Source: Amylostereum areolatum (lineage: Eukaryota; Basidiomycota; Agaricomycetes; Russulales; Stereaceae). Taken from it: a stretch of DNA of 64,000 nucleotides. Location: contig SAXG01000035.1 of the NCBI GenBank assembly GCA_012932865.1, positions 124,001-188,000 of the forward strand, given 5' to 3'. The stretch's first letter is position 1, and each line of letters starts with the position of its first letter. The position numbers and the translations under genes were made by a program. Below, piece by piece: positions 46,261 to 58,766 of this stretch. The notes below the pieces were generated by a model. The model ran no database searches. It saw nothing but the letters and a program-made list of their open reading frames with translations, and had not been told where the DNA came from.

Positions 46261-49155
46261 GGAAGGCGCGGGATTCTTGGTTTGACGCACTTTCACGAGG
46301 GGCTTTTTTCTTCTTGGGTAGGGTATTCGGTCGAGGTATAATGTAGCTTACTGGGATCTGGGGGCGGCGCCGGACACGCCCCGCGCGTATTGGATGAGTC
46401 GAATGGCATACGATGGTTGTGCGCAAGTTGTGCGAGACGATGAAAATTGAGGAGGGAGATTCGGCATGTCCCGGATGTAAGACGATTCCAAAAGCGTCGC
46501 GTTCTTTGTCCGTCGATCCTTTCCTTTGTTCATGTGTGAAGTTCATCTCTCCCGTTCTCGTGCGCCCGTCTCTTCTCTTTGGCGGTCGGTCTTTGCCTGC
46601 GGACGTCGGAGCCTTCGACGCTCACGGCGTGGTCGTGATCGAGCTTCACCAGAGCGTGGCGCGTTCCGTTCGACACGAGCGTCGACAAGACAAAGAACAA
46701 GACCAAGACAAAGACAAAGACCCCGAGTCGTCGAACAGCCAACTGGACCGCGAACGAGCCAGGCGTACTTCGAAGCTGCCCATGGTTCTGGATCTGCAAC
46801 TTTCTGGCTGGTTTTGATTCGCAGTTCGAGCACGGCGGTGGTTGACGGGGGTGTCCGATGGTCAGCCGGGGTCAACCGAGGAGAAGGTGGGTGACTCCAA
46901 CAATAGGGTCAATGGGCGTCACCTGGATCGAACATCGGAGCGGTGGGGTGGTAGGAGGCGGTGGCTGTGCACTCGCTGAGCCGCCGGATTCGCTCGTGGA
47001 TGTATACGTGCTGAAGATTGCTCACGACTCCGTCGCATGCTTTCTAACCCCTCGGGTCCCGGCGACGTTGATCCAAGGTGCCCCGCCGGCCGGTGACTGG
47101 GGGCCTCTCTTTTTGTCATTTGCTTCTTTTTCAGACGCGGTTGGCGCTGCCATGGTCAGTGTCGATGTGGATGTGCTGTCCCCAGGAGATACACGGATTC
47201 GGCGTCGCTGGACCGACGTTGGACAGGAGGCATGCGCGTGCAACTTCAGCTTCAAGCTTCGACGGTCAACATCGCGTAGTCAACGATCATTGGACGTCAA
47301 CGCGCTCGAAACTTCGAGGGTGGATGTCGGTGGTCACGGTTTTCCTTGACCTAGCTCTCTGGCGCGAGATACTAGCCCCCGCGTACGACTTCAAGGTCGA
47401 AGCCCTGCGGGTTTGGTACGGTCTACAAACCTTTGTCTGGCCGTGTCGCGGCGGTGGTCCACCTTAAGAAGGCCGACTCGGACGGGTTGGGCGCGCGTTC
47501 CTCATCCCCCCGGACGGGATATCTTATAGCTCATGTCGAAAAACGGCACGTGGAAGGAAACTCGTCGTTTCCAGCTTTCACTCGTTCGTTCTAGCCTCCT
47601 CCGAATCGGCAACGCTCACGGACATCCTCATCCCTGGACGCCTCCTGTTCTACCTACACACCGTCCAACTGCTTCCCCCCCCCTCCCCCTGCGCGCGCAA
47701 ATCCTGATCTCACTGGCGGGATCGCGAACAGGCTGGCACTACATACTCAACCCGCCCGTCCCTGCAAAACGCCACAAAGTCAGAATGGGTTCCCACTCCA
47801 CGATACAGCTGTCCTCGAGCATTGGGCGAGTCGATCGGACATCCGGGGTGTCCCTCTACTTCCTGGTAACGAGGAGGGGGTAGGGACCGGGCCATGAGCC
47901 GGTCAGGGACTCGAGGCATTCGATCGCAGGGGCTAGTGCAACCCATGTCTCCGTAAATGCAGCGACGCAGCAAGTCACAGGAACTGAGGACTCAAACGAG
48001 GTCTTACTTCGACATAGGGCACACTCGTGCTCGGAAGGAAAAACAAGGACCTTCAAGTTACGGCATGCGCACCCTGGCCTGACGTGAACGGACGACATCG
48101 GTTTGCAGCCTAGACCTCCTTGTAGCTGCCTACCCCAGTAACGTTGGACGCATGACGACCGACTGCTTCCTCGAACACAAAGCTGAAGCGTGGATTTTGG
48201 CGGGATCAAGGATCGTCGAGACCGTATGTTTTTTTTGAGGCCTGCTGCCTCGTGACGGAGCGTCTTCCGCCGACTCAGTACGCCGACTCAGTACGAGGGC
48301 AATCGTCAACAGGCTTTACTACCTAGGTTATCTCTTCGCATGCACGAACCACGACAATTGCTAAAAGCGACCGCGACGGGCCTGGCCCTTCAACCCCATT
48401 TTGTACGGTGGCCTCCCTTTTCTTCGATGCTGTGCTGTGCTGGCTACGCGGCGATGCGTCCTTACTCAGACGGAGACCTGCAACGCTCAAGAGCTGCCTT
48501 TCTTCAACCATCCTGTATTTTTGCGCTTGCATTTCCTATGTCGGTATTCGGAACGGGACGACCTGGTGCTGGCGGCGCGTCATGCGACTAGTACTCAATC
48601 CTTCTCCCCGGCGCCTCGGCCACTGTCGGTCGTCCGGAATCTCGGCGCGCATTATCTTTCTTGTTCATCAAGCACTCCACCTGGCCGACGAAGAATAATG
48701 GGATAATGGACCAGCATCCCTGGCGGCTCAGCGCTCAACGTCTAGGTTGAACGCTGTGATTGCCAATAGGCGAAGAGGTGGTCCGATGGAGGTCCACGAG
48801 CGTTGGAGTGCTGCTGGGCGCGAAGCTGGTTTCGCTTTAGGTGCCACGTTCGCCAGCTGCAGCCCGTGTATCTCTCATGCCTGCATACCCACAGCCAGCA
48901 CCACCCGACCTGCTCGCGCCGTTCGCTCCTTACTTTCGGACCACCGTCTGCCGACCTTCATGACGTTTTCCTGCGGCCGTCCGGGGTGCGTGTTCGCCGT
49001 CCGCTCGCGTGCATCCAAACCCTGGTTCTTTATTGCGCGCAAGTGATACACGCACAACGACCAGGCTCCCCCGATGGTTTTGCTCTTAACTCCGTCGCCC
49101 GCAACAGTCCCACGCCCGCCCGCCCGGATCCCCTTTTGTCGCCTCATCTGCCACG
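46261..49155. other. intergenic, no gene supported
   Basis: Several open frames of 100-160 codons occur (for example 46858-47349 +) but none has a recognisable motif or consistent exons. A 14-base unit (CGCCGACTCAGTA) is directly repeated near 48,268-48,295. Confidence 0.35.
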
Positions 49156-49722
49156 TCAAAGAGGCTCGCTCGTATAAGTACTCACTGAGCCGATCCGGGG
49201 ACATAATAGGCCTCGCCATTGCCAGACCCGCCATCGACGACATGAACCGTTAAGCCGCGCTTCCCGAGCATTATATGAACGAGCTGTTTGAGAATTCCGA
49301 CAGGACTCGGCGTGGCGTGGGCTGTCCAGCTTGGCCCGAGGGTATCCCAGGTCTGTAATCTCAATGTCCTCGCGAGGTGCTCCCGGGACGACGACACATC
49401 CGCCTGGCGTTGCAAGGCCTTTCGATCCCTCTTCCTCCTCCTTCTCCCGCGGTGTATCCACGTTTGTGATCTGCTTTGGCGATACGTGTGAATGTCGTCC
49501 CTTGCCAATCCTGCTTTCGTATTCTGACAACGCCTTGAAGACAATGGCACGATTCGGTCGGATGTTATGCGGTGCATGGACTTCTGTTCTTCCCTCGTCT
49601 CCGGCATAGCGCCATTTTTGCCTCCACTCGGGATACTCGTTGACGAGCAATCTGACGACGAACTCGATGCAAGCCCCCCAAAACACAAAGCCTCTTGTTC
49701 GCCACCGCCTCCCATACTCCAC
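49156..49722 (-). CDS. possible uncharacterised gene
   Basis: An open frame of 188 codons has balanced composition, unlike its GC-biased neighbours. The first two thirds (ACIEFVVRLLVNEYPEWRQ, AIVFKALSEYESRIGKG, EDIEITDLGYPRAKL) look protein-like. After about 49,340 a second frame reads VGILKQLVHIMLGKRGLTVH, which may be the true continuation across an intron. No family was recognised and no start could be fixed. It could equally be a relic. Confidence 0.3.
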   Translation of the reverse strand: MEYGRRWRTRGFVFWGACIEFVVRLLVNEYPEWRQKWRYAGDEGRTEVHAPHNIRPNRAIVFKALSEYESRIGKGRHSHVSPKQITNVDTPREKEEEEGSKGLATPGGCVVVPGAPREDIEITDLGYPRAKLDSPRHAESCRNSQTARSYNAREARLNGSCRRWRVWQWRGLLCPRIGSVSTYTSEPL

Positions 49723-50579
49723 CAGTTCTCCGAAGCCTAGACCCCGAACGCATATGTCTACGTCGATCCCTTATTTTTTCTGCCTCCCCCAGACGGCGTC
49801 TTCTCCCTACGCGCATTTTTTAGCAGTTCTGATTGAACCAGAAACACAGCGCGTCGTGGCGCGGACCCTCTCCATGTTTTCCGCCGGCTCCGCGCGTGAT
49901 CGCTGGCAGGCAAGACATCGTGCCCTTGATGGGCCGTCTGCGCGTCGGACGCGACCGAAACACGCGTGCGGGAAGTGCGACGAAGCCCGTTTGGGCAAGC
50001 GGCGGCGAAATCAGGACGAGAAAGGGCAAGGGCGCCTCGCTGGCGGGGCGGGAAGGACCCCAGAGTGGAGGCCACGTTGTGTACACGCTGAAGCCACGCC
50101 CCGCGCCATTACTTGTTCGGAAAGCGCGACGCGTCTTCGCGGGTTCGCGACACCCAATGTTTACCTCACGACCGGCATAGGCCCGCGTTCTGGAGTGTCT
50201 CCCGCAGCGACACGCCGTCTTCGTTTTCATCATCACGGTCCCCTCCACTGGCCCCACCGACGTTCGAGGACTGCCCCGGACATTGCGGGTGCGGCTAAGC
50301 GCGTCGTGATCTAGACCTTTTGAATTGCGCGGGCCTCGTTGGGCCGCGCATCAAGTCCCCCCGGATAACCGTTTCGTCCTGCTAGGCAGTGGCTCAACCT
50401 CAACCTATCGTCGCAAGCTGGTGCGCTGAAGCCCGAGGCACAGCCCTTCGATCGGAATGACGCCTGAGCCTACTTCGGCTTCTGAACCTGTTCCCTTTGC
50501 TTTACGAGAACGCCAATAGCAGTCCAGAACGCCGGGGATCGCCCCTTTTTCCCTTTGGTCGTGCTGGCAGTGCTCTACA
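49723..50579. other. intergenic, upstream region of a DUF6699-type gene
   Basis: No gene is supported. Open frames overlap on both strands without known motifs. Confidence 0.4.
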
Positions 50580-50586
50580 TATATAA
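50580..50586 (+). promoter_or_regulatory. TATA box upstream of DUF6699-type gene 2
   Basis: TATATAA lies about 195 bp before the ATG at 50780, implying a 5' leader of roughly 160-170 bases. Confidence 0.5.
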
Positions 50587-50779
50587 GAGCCCCTCTCCAC
50601 GGCCCCCTTGTCGTCTCCACGGCAGCTCTGCTTGCCTCACCTGTCTTCGACACTACATAACGCCCCCGTGTACTATCGCACATCCTGTGCCCTCGTCGCC
50701 CACCCGCACTCCCTTGTACCATACCACTCACGATCTCCTTTACGACCCTTCACTTCGCTCTCCCGATACAGTTCACATC

Positions 50780-52224
50780 ATGGCCTCCTACTTCCGTAGT
50801 CTCTTTGGCGGAAGCTCTTCCACGTCTGGACGCTCCAAGTCATCTTCTGCCCCTTCCCCAGCCAAGTTGACCAAGACCCATAGTCGACAGCACTCCACGC
50901 CCGTCACGAACATGATATACGCTCCTCTACCGGGCACGTCCCCCTCTGCTGCATCCCACTCCTCCTCCCGCACGAACGTCCATCGCGCCAACAGTTACAC
51001 TGCGACACCGACCACGAGACCTTCTCCTCTCCGGTACCCTACGTACGACTCGGCCCGCGGAGCATCCTTCGACAGCTCCCGTCCAACCACCTCCCGCGGT
51101 GGTTCTTTCGACAGCTCACCTGTCACGGCCACGGCGACTTCCTCTCGGAGTTCGCCGATCTATCGAAACAAACCACACGACGGTGCGTCCTAACCCCCTA
51201 CCCACCGTTTTCGCATGACCTCATCGCGGACATCCGTTTTCCCGCAGGCCGATACCCACACTTCGTCCAAACCACCGGCTACGCGACCTCAGCGAGTTCG
51301 CGCTCCAACTCGAGCTCTTCCCTGTACCCTGGCTCGGTGCATGGCGGAGGCTCAGTCCCATCCCCGCTCGCCTCGAGCACACACGCAAACGTCAAAGCGT
51401 CGCATGGCGATCGGCGACCCCAACTCAAACAGACTCACACTTGGCCCAATGCGGGCGTGGCTGCGAGCACAAGCACAAACGCATCCAACCGTGAGTCTCT
51501 CCCGTATCTTTCCCCACCCCTCTTCACCTCCCGCCCTCCCCATATCATCACGATCGTCCGCGTCCTCCTTGAAAGAGTGTGGCTTAATCATCACTTTCCC
51601 TTTCGCTTCACAGATGGGCAGACAGCCCTGCCGACACGGTCGAAAAACCGGCCCGCGGCGCTCTGCATGCACCCCCTTCTCGCCTACACGCGCCGCCATC
51701 CCGCGCCCATCTCCTTCGACGTCGTCTTCACTCCATCCGCTCGCTCTGTTCTCGACAGGACGGTGCACGCACCCGTACCGGCGCACACTCTTGCTCAGCC
51801 TGCCACGGAGCCCCCGACATCTGCCTCCTCCCGCCTCGTGCTCCGCTCGGACAAGTTTCCGTGGCTGGTCGTCGTCGGGCCCGTCGGCTCTTCCCCGAGC
51901 TTCTTCCTCGGTTCCGGCAGCAAGTCCAGCAAGAGCAGTGCCGCGCTGACCAACCTCGACCTGCTCTACGCCGTGCACACGACGCTCATGACGCGTGTCA
52001 CACCTGAAGAGTGGGCGTCGCTCGGCCACGGCAGCAAAGCCCAGCGCAAGGTCGCCGCGGCTTACGAGAAACGGTGCACGCGTATGGGCGGCGGTTGGGA
52101 GGGCGGCGTGCGCCGCATCGACTGGCTGCATTCCAAAACCCATCTCGTCGGTGTGGAGATGGACAAAAACGGAGCGGCCGGCGGTAGCGGGAAGGTTGGC
52201 AAGCTCGTGTTCGGCAGGGCTTGA
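50780..52224 (+). CDS. DUF6699-type protein, intact
   Basis: The three exons 50780-51182, 51248-51490 and 51614-52224 join in frame to 418 aa; introns are 65 and 123 bp, both GT-AG. The N-terminal half is Ser/Thr/Pro-rich and probably disordered, starting MASYFRSLFGGSSS with SFDSS repeats. The folded part runs from MHPLLAYTRRH and ISFDVVFTPSAR through FPWLVVVGP, TNLDLLYAVHTTL and VTPEEWASLG to VRRIDWLHSKT near the end. This layout is widely conserved in Agaricomycetes and I place it in the DUF6699 group from memory of the family. There is no membrane segment or signal peptide, so it is probably cytosolic or nuclear. Molecular function is unknown. Confidence 0.75.
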
Positions 52225-53829
52225 TAGTGTACCCCCGGAAAGGAGGTACTGCATGCGCGAGGCGTGGCGTTGTCTCTTCGCTCCCGCTTTCGCGACATTC
52301 ATTTTCTTGTTTGGAATTTCTGGGCTTCGGTTTCGTTTCTATCGACGCGCTTGGAACGCGGTCGTTGTTCTGTGGTTATAGGCGCGGACTGGTCAATTTC
52401 TTTTCGCTCTGCAACTTCCCTTGTATATCTTCCCTCACCCCTCCCCCCCGGATCCGGTCTCGCTGTGCTTTTACCTTCTTCGCTTTCGCTCTGTGTAACA
52501 TATCTTTGTAGGTTATAGCTCCTTTCACATCTCACGTCGCAGTCCTCCCTCGCCATACATATGCATCCACTTGCCCTTCGTCGCTCTTCACGGACCCAAA
52601 TACATCACTCGTACACGAGCCTTCGCAATACTATGACGCATGCTTGCCCACAAAACTATGTACGACATACTTCGTTCAACATTACTTACTGTCAGTATGT
52701 ACGCATTCCGCAGCTTTGCTTGGCCGTATCTGCACCGGCTTCGCTTTCATTTCGCCGCCGCCTCCGAGGGACTCGTTAGTTGCTTCGTTCGTAATATCTT
52801 CCCGTCTTCTAGCGTGTCCGCAACCACCGCGCACTACCCGATCACGGCCGCATATGTCTCAGACGCGCTTTCCCCAGGCGCCTTTCCCCGCACTGACCCC
52901 AGAATTTTGTGAGTTTATCTGTGCATAAGCATGCCCGACAGATAGGTGACGGGGGGAGGTCACCGGACGGTGAGACGCGGCCACGTGCCTACGCGCACCC
53001 CACTTCATCCTCTGCAGTCACTGCACGACGCGCACGCTCGGATGTGCGCGCGACAAGCAAGGCCCTCTGGTCATTACGTTCCCCAAGTCTTATGACCCGG
53101 ACGCGAGGTTGAGTGCACTGTTCAGCGCCGCCGGGAGAGATGGGGGATGCGTAAAGTGGGCTCATAAAATTTACGTGAGGGCCACTAGGGGCCACTCCAC
53201 TACACGCCTTGATGCCCTGACGAAGGCTGGAAGGCGATGCCTGGGGCCAGAAAGTTTGTTTGATTGGTTCGAAAATGAACGTGGTTTGAGCCATCGCGCC
53301 GGGAGAGAAGTTTGGAGGCACCTCGCGGGCCCGATATGACGCTGTGACGGCGTGCGGTGGAGCGTCGAAATGACTGGGCGGTTTGGCGCAGGGAACGGTC
53401 TGAGCTGTTATAGGCGTACATGTAAGTCCGAGGCTTGTATCGAGGCGCTGATTCTGGCTTGGAGCACGAGAAATGCCGTCCAGACGTTGACAAACGTGCG
53501 ACATCATACGAAGGTCCCAGGTACTTACTTACGATGACACAAAACACGTACCCTGGCAGCTTTCGCTGGAAAAACGACGATCTTAGGTTGGAGACGTTTA
53601 GGATCCAGCGAGTCGAACCAGGGCCCTGAAAAATATCCACATGGATGGGCAGCTTTCGGTAGAAACTTGAGTACGACTCCGACCTTTGGTTCGTGCCTGC
53701 GCACCTCCCTGTATATTTATACCGTATCAACGGAAAAGACAGCACGCAAAATCATTTCGCGAGTTTTCTTAAACTATCCGACGATCGTAAGATCGAGGGT
53801 ACAATGAACTGGACCATCCATCATCACCC
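52225..53829. other. intergenic, no gene supported
   Basis: This is the convergent 3' region between DUF6699-type gene 2 (+) and gene 3 (-). A tRNA-like GGTTCGA sequence near 53,610 was examined and rejected. Confidence 0.45.
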
Positions 53830-54846
53830 CTACCGTGGTACCAACCCCAAATGCACCGACCATCGCCCCGAATCATACACCACCCACATTCCCCACCAAC
53901 ACGTTCTTCTCCCCAACACATCCCCTCGCACCAACCCCGCCTGATTCCCCACAAAGCCACGCTCTGTCATCTGCCGCACACGCTTATCCCGCCCGCGTCG
54001 CACCTCCCGCGCAGCGTCTGGGTACGCTCGCACCAGCGCGTCGTATTCGTACACGGTCATCGATAACTGGAAGAAGTCGTGTATGCTCTGAAGGACATCG
54101 CCCACGCTCGCTTGGGTCCGCGCGCCGCCCCGGCTGCGTACGCGGATGGGACGCCAAGCGTGCCGTACGAGGTCGTTGTGGACGATGACGTCCACCTGGT
54201 CCGCACGGGGCCAGGCCGCATCCGCGCCCAGCACCGTCCTGTCGAGGGGCACGAGCGTGTTCTGCGAGTTGACGCGGTAGGCCGTAGAAAGCGGGAGCGT
54301 GACATCCCAGTGTAGTGTCGGACGGTCGACGTCCGCGTGGTTTGGGATGAGCCACGGCGCGAGCTGGGTAACATATTGAAAATCGTGCGGTGGCCAAGGA
54401 AAACCTCGCGCGAAGGCTTCAGAGCCTGGGGAGGGGAAGGTGCCACTGGTGAGGAATAGCTCTTGACCGGGAGTTAAGGTTGATTGGCCATGTCGAATAT
54501 GTGGCCATGTTGGATCGGTGGTGGTGGGACGAGGTGTATGCCGATCGGAATGCGGAGCTTGGAAAGTCCCGTAGGGCAAGGATGTGTAGACGTCCCTGCC
54601 AAATCTATCGGCGTTAGGCATGGGTCGTAAGTGTGTGTGGTTTGCGCTGTATCGCTGATGGTTTTCTTGCGCATGTCCGTGGGTACGCGGACGAGCGGAC
54701 GTTCCATGGGCTTGATGGGGCGACAGCATTGGAGGACGGAGATGAACATCTGTTACAGTGTGGTGCCGTCTTGCCGCGCCGGAATGTTGTCTGGGATGAC
54801 GGTATCCACGTCGTTGGTTGACATAGTACGGATCTAAGTTTGCCAC
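53830..54846 (-). CDS. DUF6699-type protein 3
   Basis: The frame is open from at least 54846 to the stop at 53830 (338 codons) and continues upstream without an ATG, so the start probably lies in an earlier exon. The N-terminal part is His/Pro/Arg-rich and low in complexity. The C-terminal domain reads APWLIPNHADVD, LHWDVTLP, VGDVLQSIHDFFQ, MTVYEYDALV and WWGMWVVYDSGRW, ending SVHLGLVPR. It therefore closely parallels the protein at 45.3 kb (APWLVPN, LSWDVTHP, VGDVLEAVYAFFQ, WWGMWVIL, LHLGLVPRR). The two are clear paralogues in opposite orientation 8 kb apart. Function is unknown. Confidence 0.7.
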   Translation of the reverse strand: MANLDPYYVNQRRGYRHPRQHSGAARRHHTVTDVHLRPPMLSPHQAHGTSARPRTHGHAQENHQRYSANHTHLRPMPNADRFGRDVYTSLPYGTFQAPHSDRHTPRPTTTDPTWPHIRHGQSTLTPGQELFLTSGTFPSPGSEAFARGFPWPPHDFQYVTQLAPWLIPNHADVDRPTLHWDVTLPLSTAYRVNSQNTLVPLDRTVLGADAAWPRADQVDVIVHNDLVRHAWRPIRVRSRGGARTQASVGDVLQSIHDFFQLSMTVYEYDALVRAYPDAAREVRRGRDKRVRQMTERGFVGNQAGLVRGDVLGRRTCWWGMWVVYDSGRWSVHLGLVPR

Positions 54847-56773
54847 ATAGGGCGGAGGAGGCGACTTTCTCCTTGGGTTGTGCGTATGAGGACGGGCATG
54901 AATCTGCCCTGTACGTACGTGTGAGGACGCGGAAGACAGGACAACTCACGGGGTACATACCGTGCTTGTGGGATGGATCCGGAAGAGGAGCAAATGGCTG
55001 AATTTTCTTTAGTCGTTTACGATTGCAATCTGTACTCGAACGCGTCGTGCATCCAAGGATGTTGCCGATCCACGCGAAGGGGCGGCAAGGCATCGATATC
55101 CTTTTAGTTTGGGCTTCCTACAAGGATCGTAATCAGGCTAATGCGTACGCCGTAGAAACGCGAGAGGAACGGGAGGAGAGAGACAGCGTACATCTGGGAG
55201 AATGCAGCCTGTGCTTTATGAACTTCGTAGCCGTGGGCCACTGGGGCACTATGATGGGATTGTGAGTGGTGGCTATCCATCAAGTGACAAAAAACAACGG
55301 TGGATAATGGAGGAAGGGGGAGACCCTTGTGGGCGCGTCGAGGAACAAAAAGGGGTACGGAGACGGGGATTGGGAACAATGCTGTGTGGCGTACGAACCT
55401 TTTGAATCCTTGTCCTTCTCCCAGTGTCCTACCCAACCCAAGCTCCCATCCAATTGAATCTCCTCGTTGTCATTTTAGGGTACGTCGGCGACCACGGAAG
55501 GTGAATACAGCGAAAAAAGTTAATGAGAGACGGTGACAATGCTGCGAGCCGTGGCAAACGCTGGAATGAATGTTACCCTTCCGAGGCGATGACAGAATGA
55601 AGTCTAAAGCTCACTTCGTAGAGGATTTGCAGGTCAGCTACGTAGCCGGCTATCTTCAAGGCTGTGTCTGGATTCTGGAGTGCTGCGTCCCCACGTACGG
55701 GAAAGACTCGTCTTCTCAGATTTCACTACGAAGGTGCTCGGGCAGGTAGAAGGGAGTGTTTCGACGGCATAATGGTCAACTTGCCACCCACAGACGATGA
55801 GCTCCCCTGTGGTACATCAAGTTAACAACCTTCATACCTTCAAGTGGCAACAACCCTGTAGTAGAGGATGAGGACGTGGCACATACAACGTTCTTTCATA
55901 GGTGTGATCCCCTTTGGCGCATGGGTTCGAAAGGATTGGCGAGTCGTTCGACGAAAACGGAGAGTTTTGTGATACCTTCGGGGATCTTCAGTAGATCGAC
56001 TGACAAAAATTTGGCTGCCCGAGTGTAAGCTAGGGAATTCCGCCGCACAAGATATACACGTACGTTGGTGGCCGTTTCCTCCTGCTCCTCCCCTCCGCGA
56101 AGACCTTCGGATATCAAAAGGGACACTCGTCCTTGAGGCTTTACTGACGACTGTGGTGGACTTGGAGACCTCCGAGCAGTAGTGTTTTGTTGAATGTTGA
56201 TCGTTCGCCTTCGAGTAGTTACTCGTGTAGCACCTCAGGGGACGATAGGTTTCGACATCAAGGGCAATGGGGAGTATAGAGGACGCGGTATTCATGATTG
56301 AGAGCGGGCAGAAGGGAGGTGACGGTAAGGCCTGTGACTCCGAGGAGCCAGGTGCTGGTGGTCGAAGGCAAAGACTCCGACTCACTCATGTTCCGGTCCC
56401 CGACGAGTCGACGACGCGCGGCCGCGAGTCGCAGTGAACCTTCGTGAACTCGACTGAACGGCCAACGTTCAACCCCAATTTCCAACAGGTCAATCATAGA
56501 CCGACACGTTATTCTAGACGAACTCTTGCTATGTTCGCAGGGCATGGCGCAGCCCAAATTCACCAAGCCTTTGCACATCGACATATGGCGATAGATGGTG
56601 ATACTACAGAGGTGCAACTCTTAACCAATGCTTTTTTTGGGAGGCCATCGATTCAGTAATTCGAGATACGCGTCGAAATATGTACTATGCATGAGCACAC
56701 GGAACAAGCCATTGTTATACAGAGCAAGTATGCCGGGTTGGCCCAGGGATACTAGGTCGTCTAAGCTGTTGAC
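54847..56773. other. intergenic with a possible gene remnant
   Basis: A minus-strand frame at 55896-56126 (KFLSVDLLKIPEGITKLSVF) looks protein-like but is short, out of frame with its surroundings and of no known family; it may be a relic. Nothing else is supported. Confidence 0.35.
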
Positions 56774-58766
56774 CTATACATCCCGTCTCTTGATCCCTAT
56801 CTTGCACTCAAATACGTCGCGCGTAAAACCTTCGACCATATCGAGCTGCAGGGAGAGCTATGCATGAGCCGAGAGTCCAACCAGCGGCATAGGTAAGATG
56901 AAATCCGGCGTACCCTGGCATCGGCGTCCAACACAAACTCGTATCGCCGGAACAGCGACGCGATGAAGATGGGCATCTCCATCGCCACCAAGTTCCTTCC
57001 AACACAAACCCTACAAAGAAGAAACGAAGAATGCGATAGTGAGCATACGGTCCTCCATTCCCAGTCAAAACGCACCTAGGGCCGAACGAAAATGGATAAA
57101 ATGCTTTCGCGTGCGCGTGGTGATCCTCCAGCCACCGCTCCGGCTTGAAGACCTCGACATCGTCGCCCCACACGCTCGCATCGTGGTGCACTGAGTACGA
57201 TGGCACGCTGAGCACGGTGCCCTCAGGGAAGAATTTCCCGAGGACGACCATGCCTCCGTCGGGGACTTCACGCGGGAGTCCCATACCCACGAGGGAGTGC
57301 ATACGCATGCTCTCGTTGATGACCGCATCAAGGTAGCGCAGGTGTTTCACTGCCACATGAGAATAGACCAGGACATCCTCACCGGCCAGTGCCTCGTCAA
57401 GCTCCTTTTGGAGGATCTTCTGGCAATGAGGGTTCGCGGCAAGGTAGTACGCGATAGAGGTTAGGGTACTGTGATGCAACGATGGCGGGAGAGTGAGCAG
57501 ATGGCGTCGAATTGTTGACAAAAGTACGCACTTGGTCGTGGTAGCGCTCCCGCCCAAGAGAAGGGTCAACGCTTCGGACGTAAGCTCCACTGGACCGAGA
57601 GGTGCTCCCGAGTCATCCCTCCCCTCTAAGAGCTTTGCCAAAAAGTCCACACTGTACGACGGTGTAGAGAGCCGCTTCGCCACAGCTGCGACGCCGACAC
57701 CGGCCAAACTCTTTAAGGCCTTCTTTCCCCTGCTAATCGCTGGAATGTATTTCGCAAAGGGCCGCCAGGAGGAAGGGATGGTGCCCATGGTTGCGGTGTA
57801 CCCGCCGCGCTCGCGTAAGAACTTGACGGCCGGGGTGTCGCCAAACTCTTCAGAGGTGACGGCTTTCCCCTCCTCCACATGGTCGAAAGTTTGCATAACT
57901 TCTTTATAGGATTTGGCGATGGGGGCGGAGTCCTTGGCGGCTACAAGCATACCGAAGGACGAGCCGAATGAAAGGTCGCCTGGATGATTGTCGTCAACAC
58001 CTGGCAGCACTGAGGCGTTCAAGAACGACTCACCGATCATGTCAAAGGCAAGGAAGCCGAACCCTAAACATAAAATGAGACTTTCGCCGTCCATTGAAGA
58101 GGAACAAGGGATCTTACAGGCCAGGCAGTTGAACCAAACCCGTCCGTCGCGGCCCTTCCATCCTTCACCCTCTTCGCCCTCCATTCCCTTCACACCCCCC
58201 TCGCACATCAGATCCCACTGTTGAATGAGCGTTGTAAGGTGCTCTTCCACATGAGGCTCGAATTCGAGCACGGCCTTCGGCGCAAAGATGTGCGAGACAA
58301 TCTTGCGCTTGCGAGAATGAGCCGCGCGGTCTCGGACGGAGAACAACCCATGACCAGTTGTGGCGAAGGCGTCGTAGAACTCCGTCTTGGTCGCACGGTT
58401 GCCGTGCGCATAGACGACCTCAAGAGCGTTATGATCCGAGATGGAGATGTGGTTTGGCGCAATGCGTACGACTGGCCCTGTGGTCCGAAAGTATATTAGA
58501 AACATTCATAAGGTTGAGTAACGAAACGCACCGTATTTCTTGTGAAGTTCGTGCACGACTTCGGAGCGATGACCTTGAAGGACAGTCCAGGTCAGCCAGA
58601 GGTCGGAGAACTTGGCCAACCAAGGTCCTGGGTATGCGCGAATGCCACGAGAATCGAGGATCCAGGGAATGATGTGTATGGCCAGCACCACGACGGTGAT
58701 AGCAGCGGCCAGGTAGAATAAGTTGTCGAGACGGGGGAGAGAGGATATTTGTTGGATTACGTTCAT
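56774..58766 (-). CDS. cytochrome P450, CYP53-like, intact (copy 3)
   Basis: The seven exons are 58532-58766, 58118-58477, 58034-58063, 57532-57979, 57076-57468, 56914-57010 and 56774-56845, joining to 544 aa. Exons 1, 2, 3, 5 and 7 have exactly the same length as in copy 2 (235, 360, 30, 393, 72); exons 4 and 6 differ by one codon each. It has an N-terminal membrane anchor, PGPWLAKF, HGNRATKTEFYDAF, the I-helix LLGGSATTTN, NESMR, KPERW and the heme loop FSFGPRVCVGRN. The I-helix acid is replaced by Ala and its first Ala by Gly, a different change from copy 2. Likely an ER-bound monooxygenase for aromatic acids, by family resemblance. Confidence 0.85.

Noticed and set aside
53580..53640. GGTTCGA on the minus strand, like a tRNA T-loop
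   Set aside because: The flanking bases do not form the five-pair T-arm, and no anticodon or acceptor stem fits.
57000..58505. Single long 565-codon frame through P450 copy 3
   Set aside because: The frame reads through introns by chance; GT-AG sites and exact exon-length agreement with copy 2 support the seven-exon model instead.
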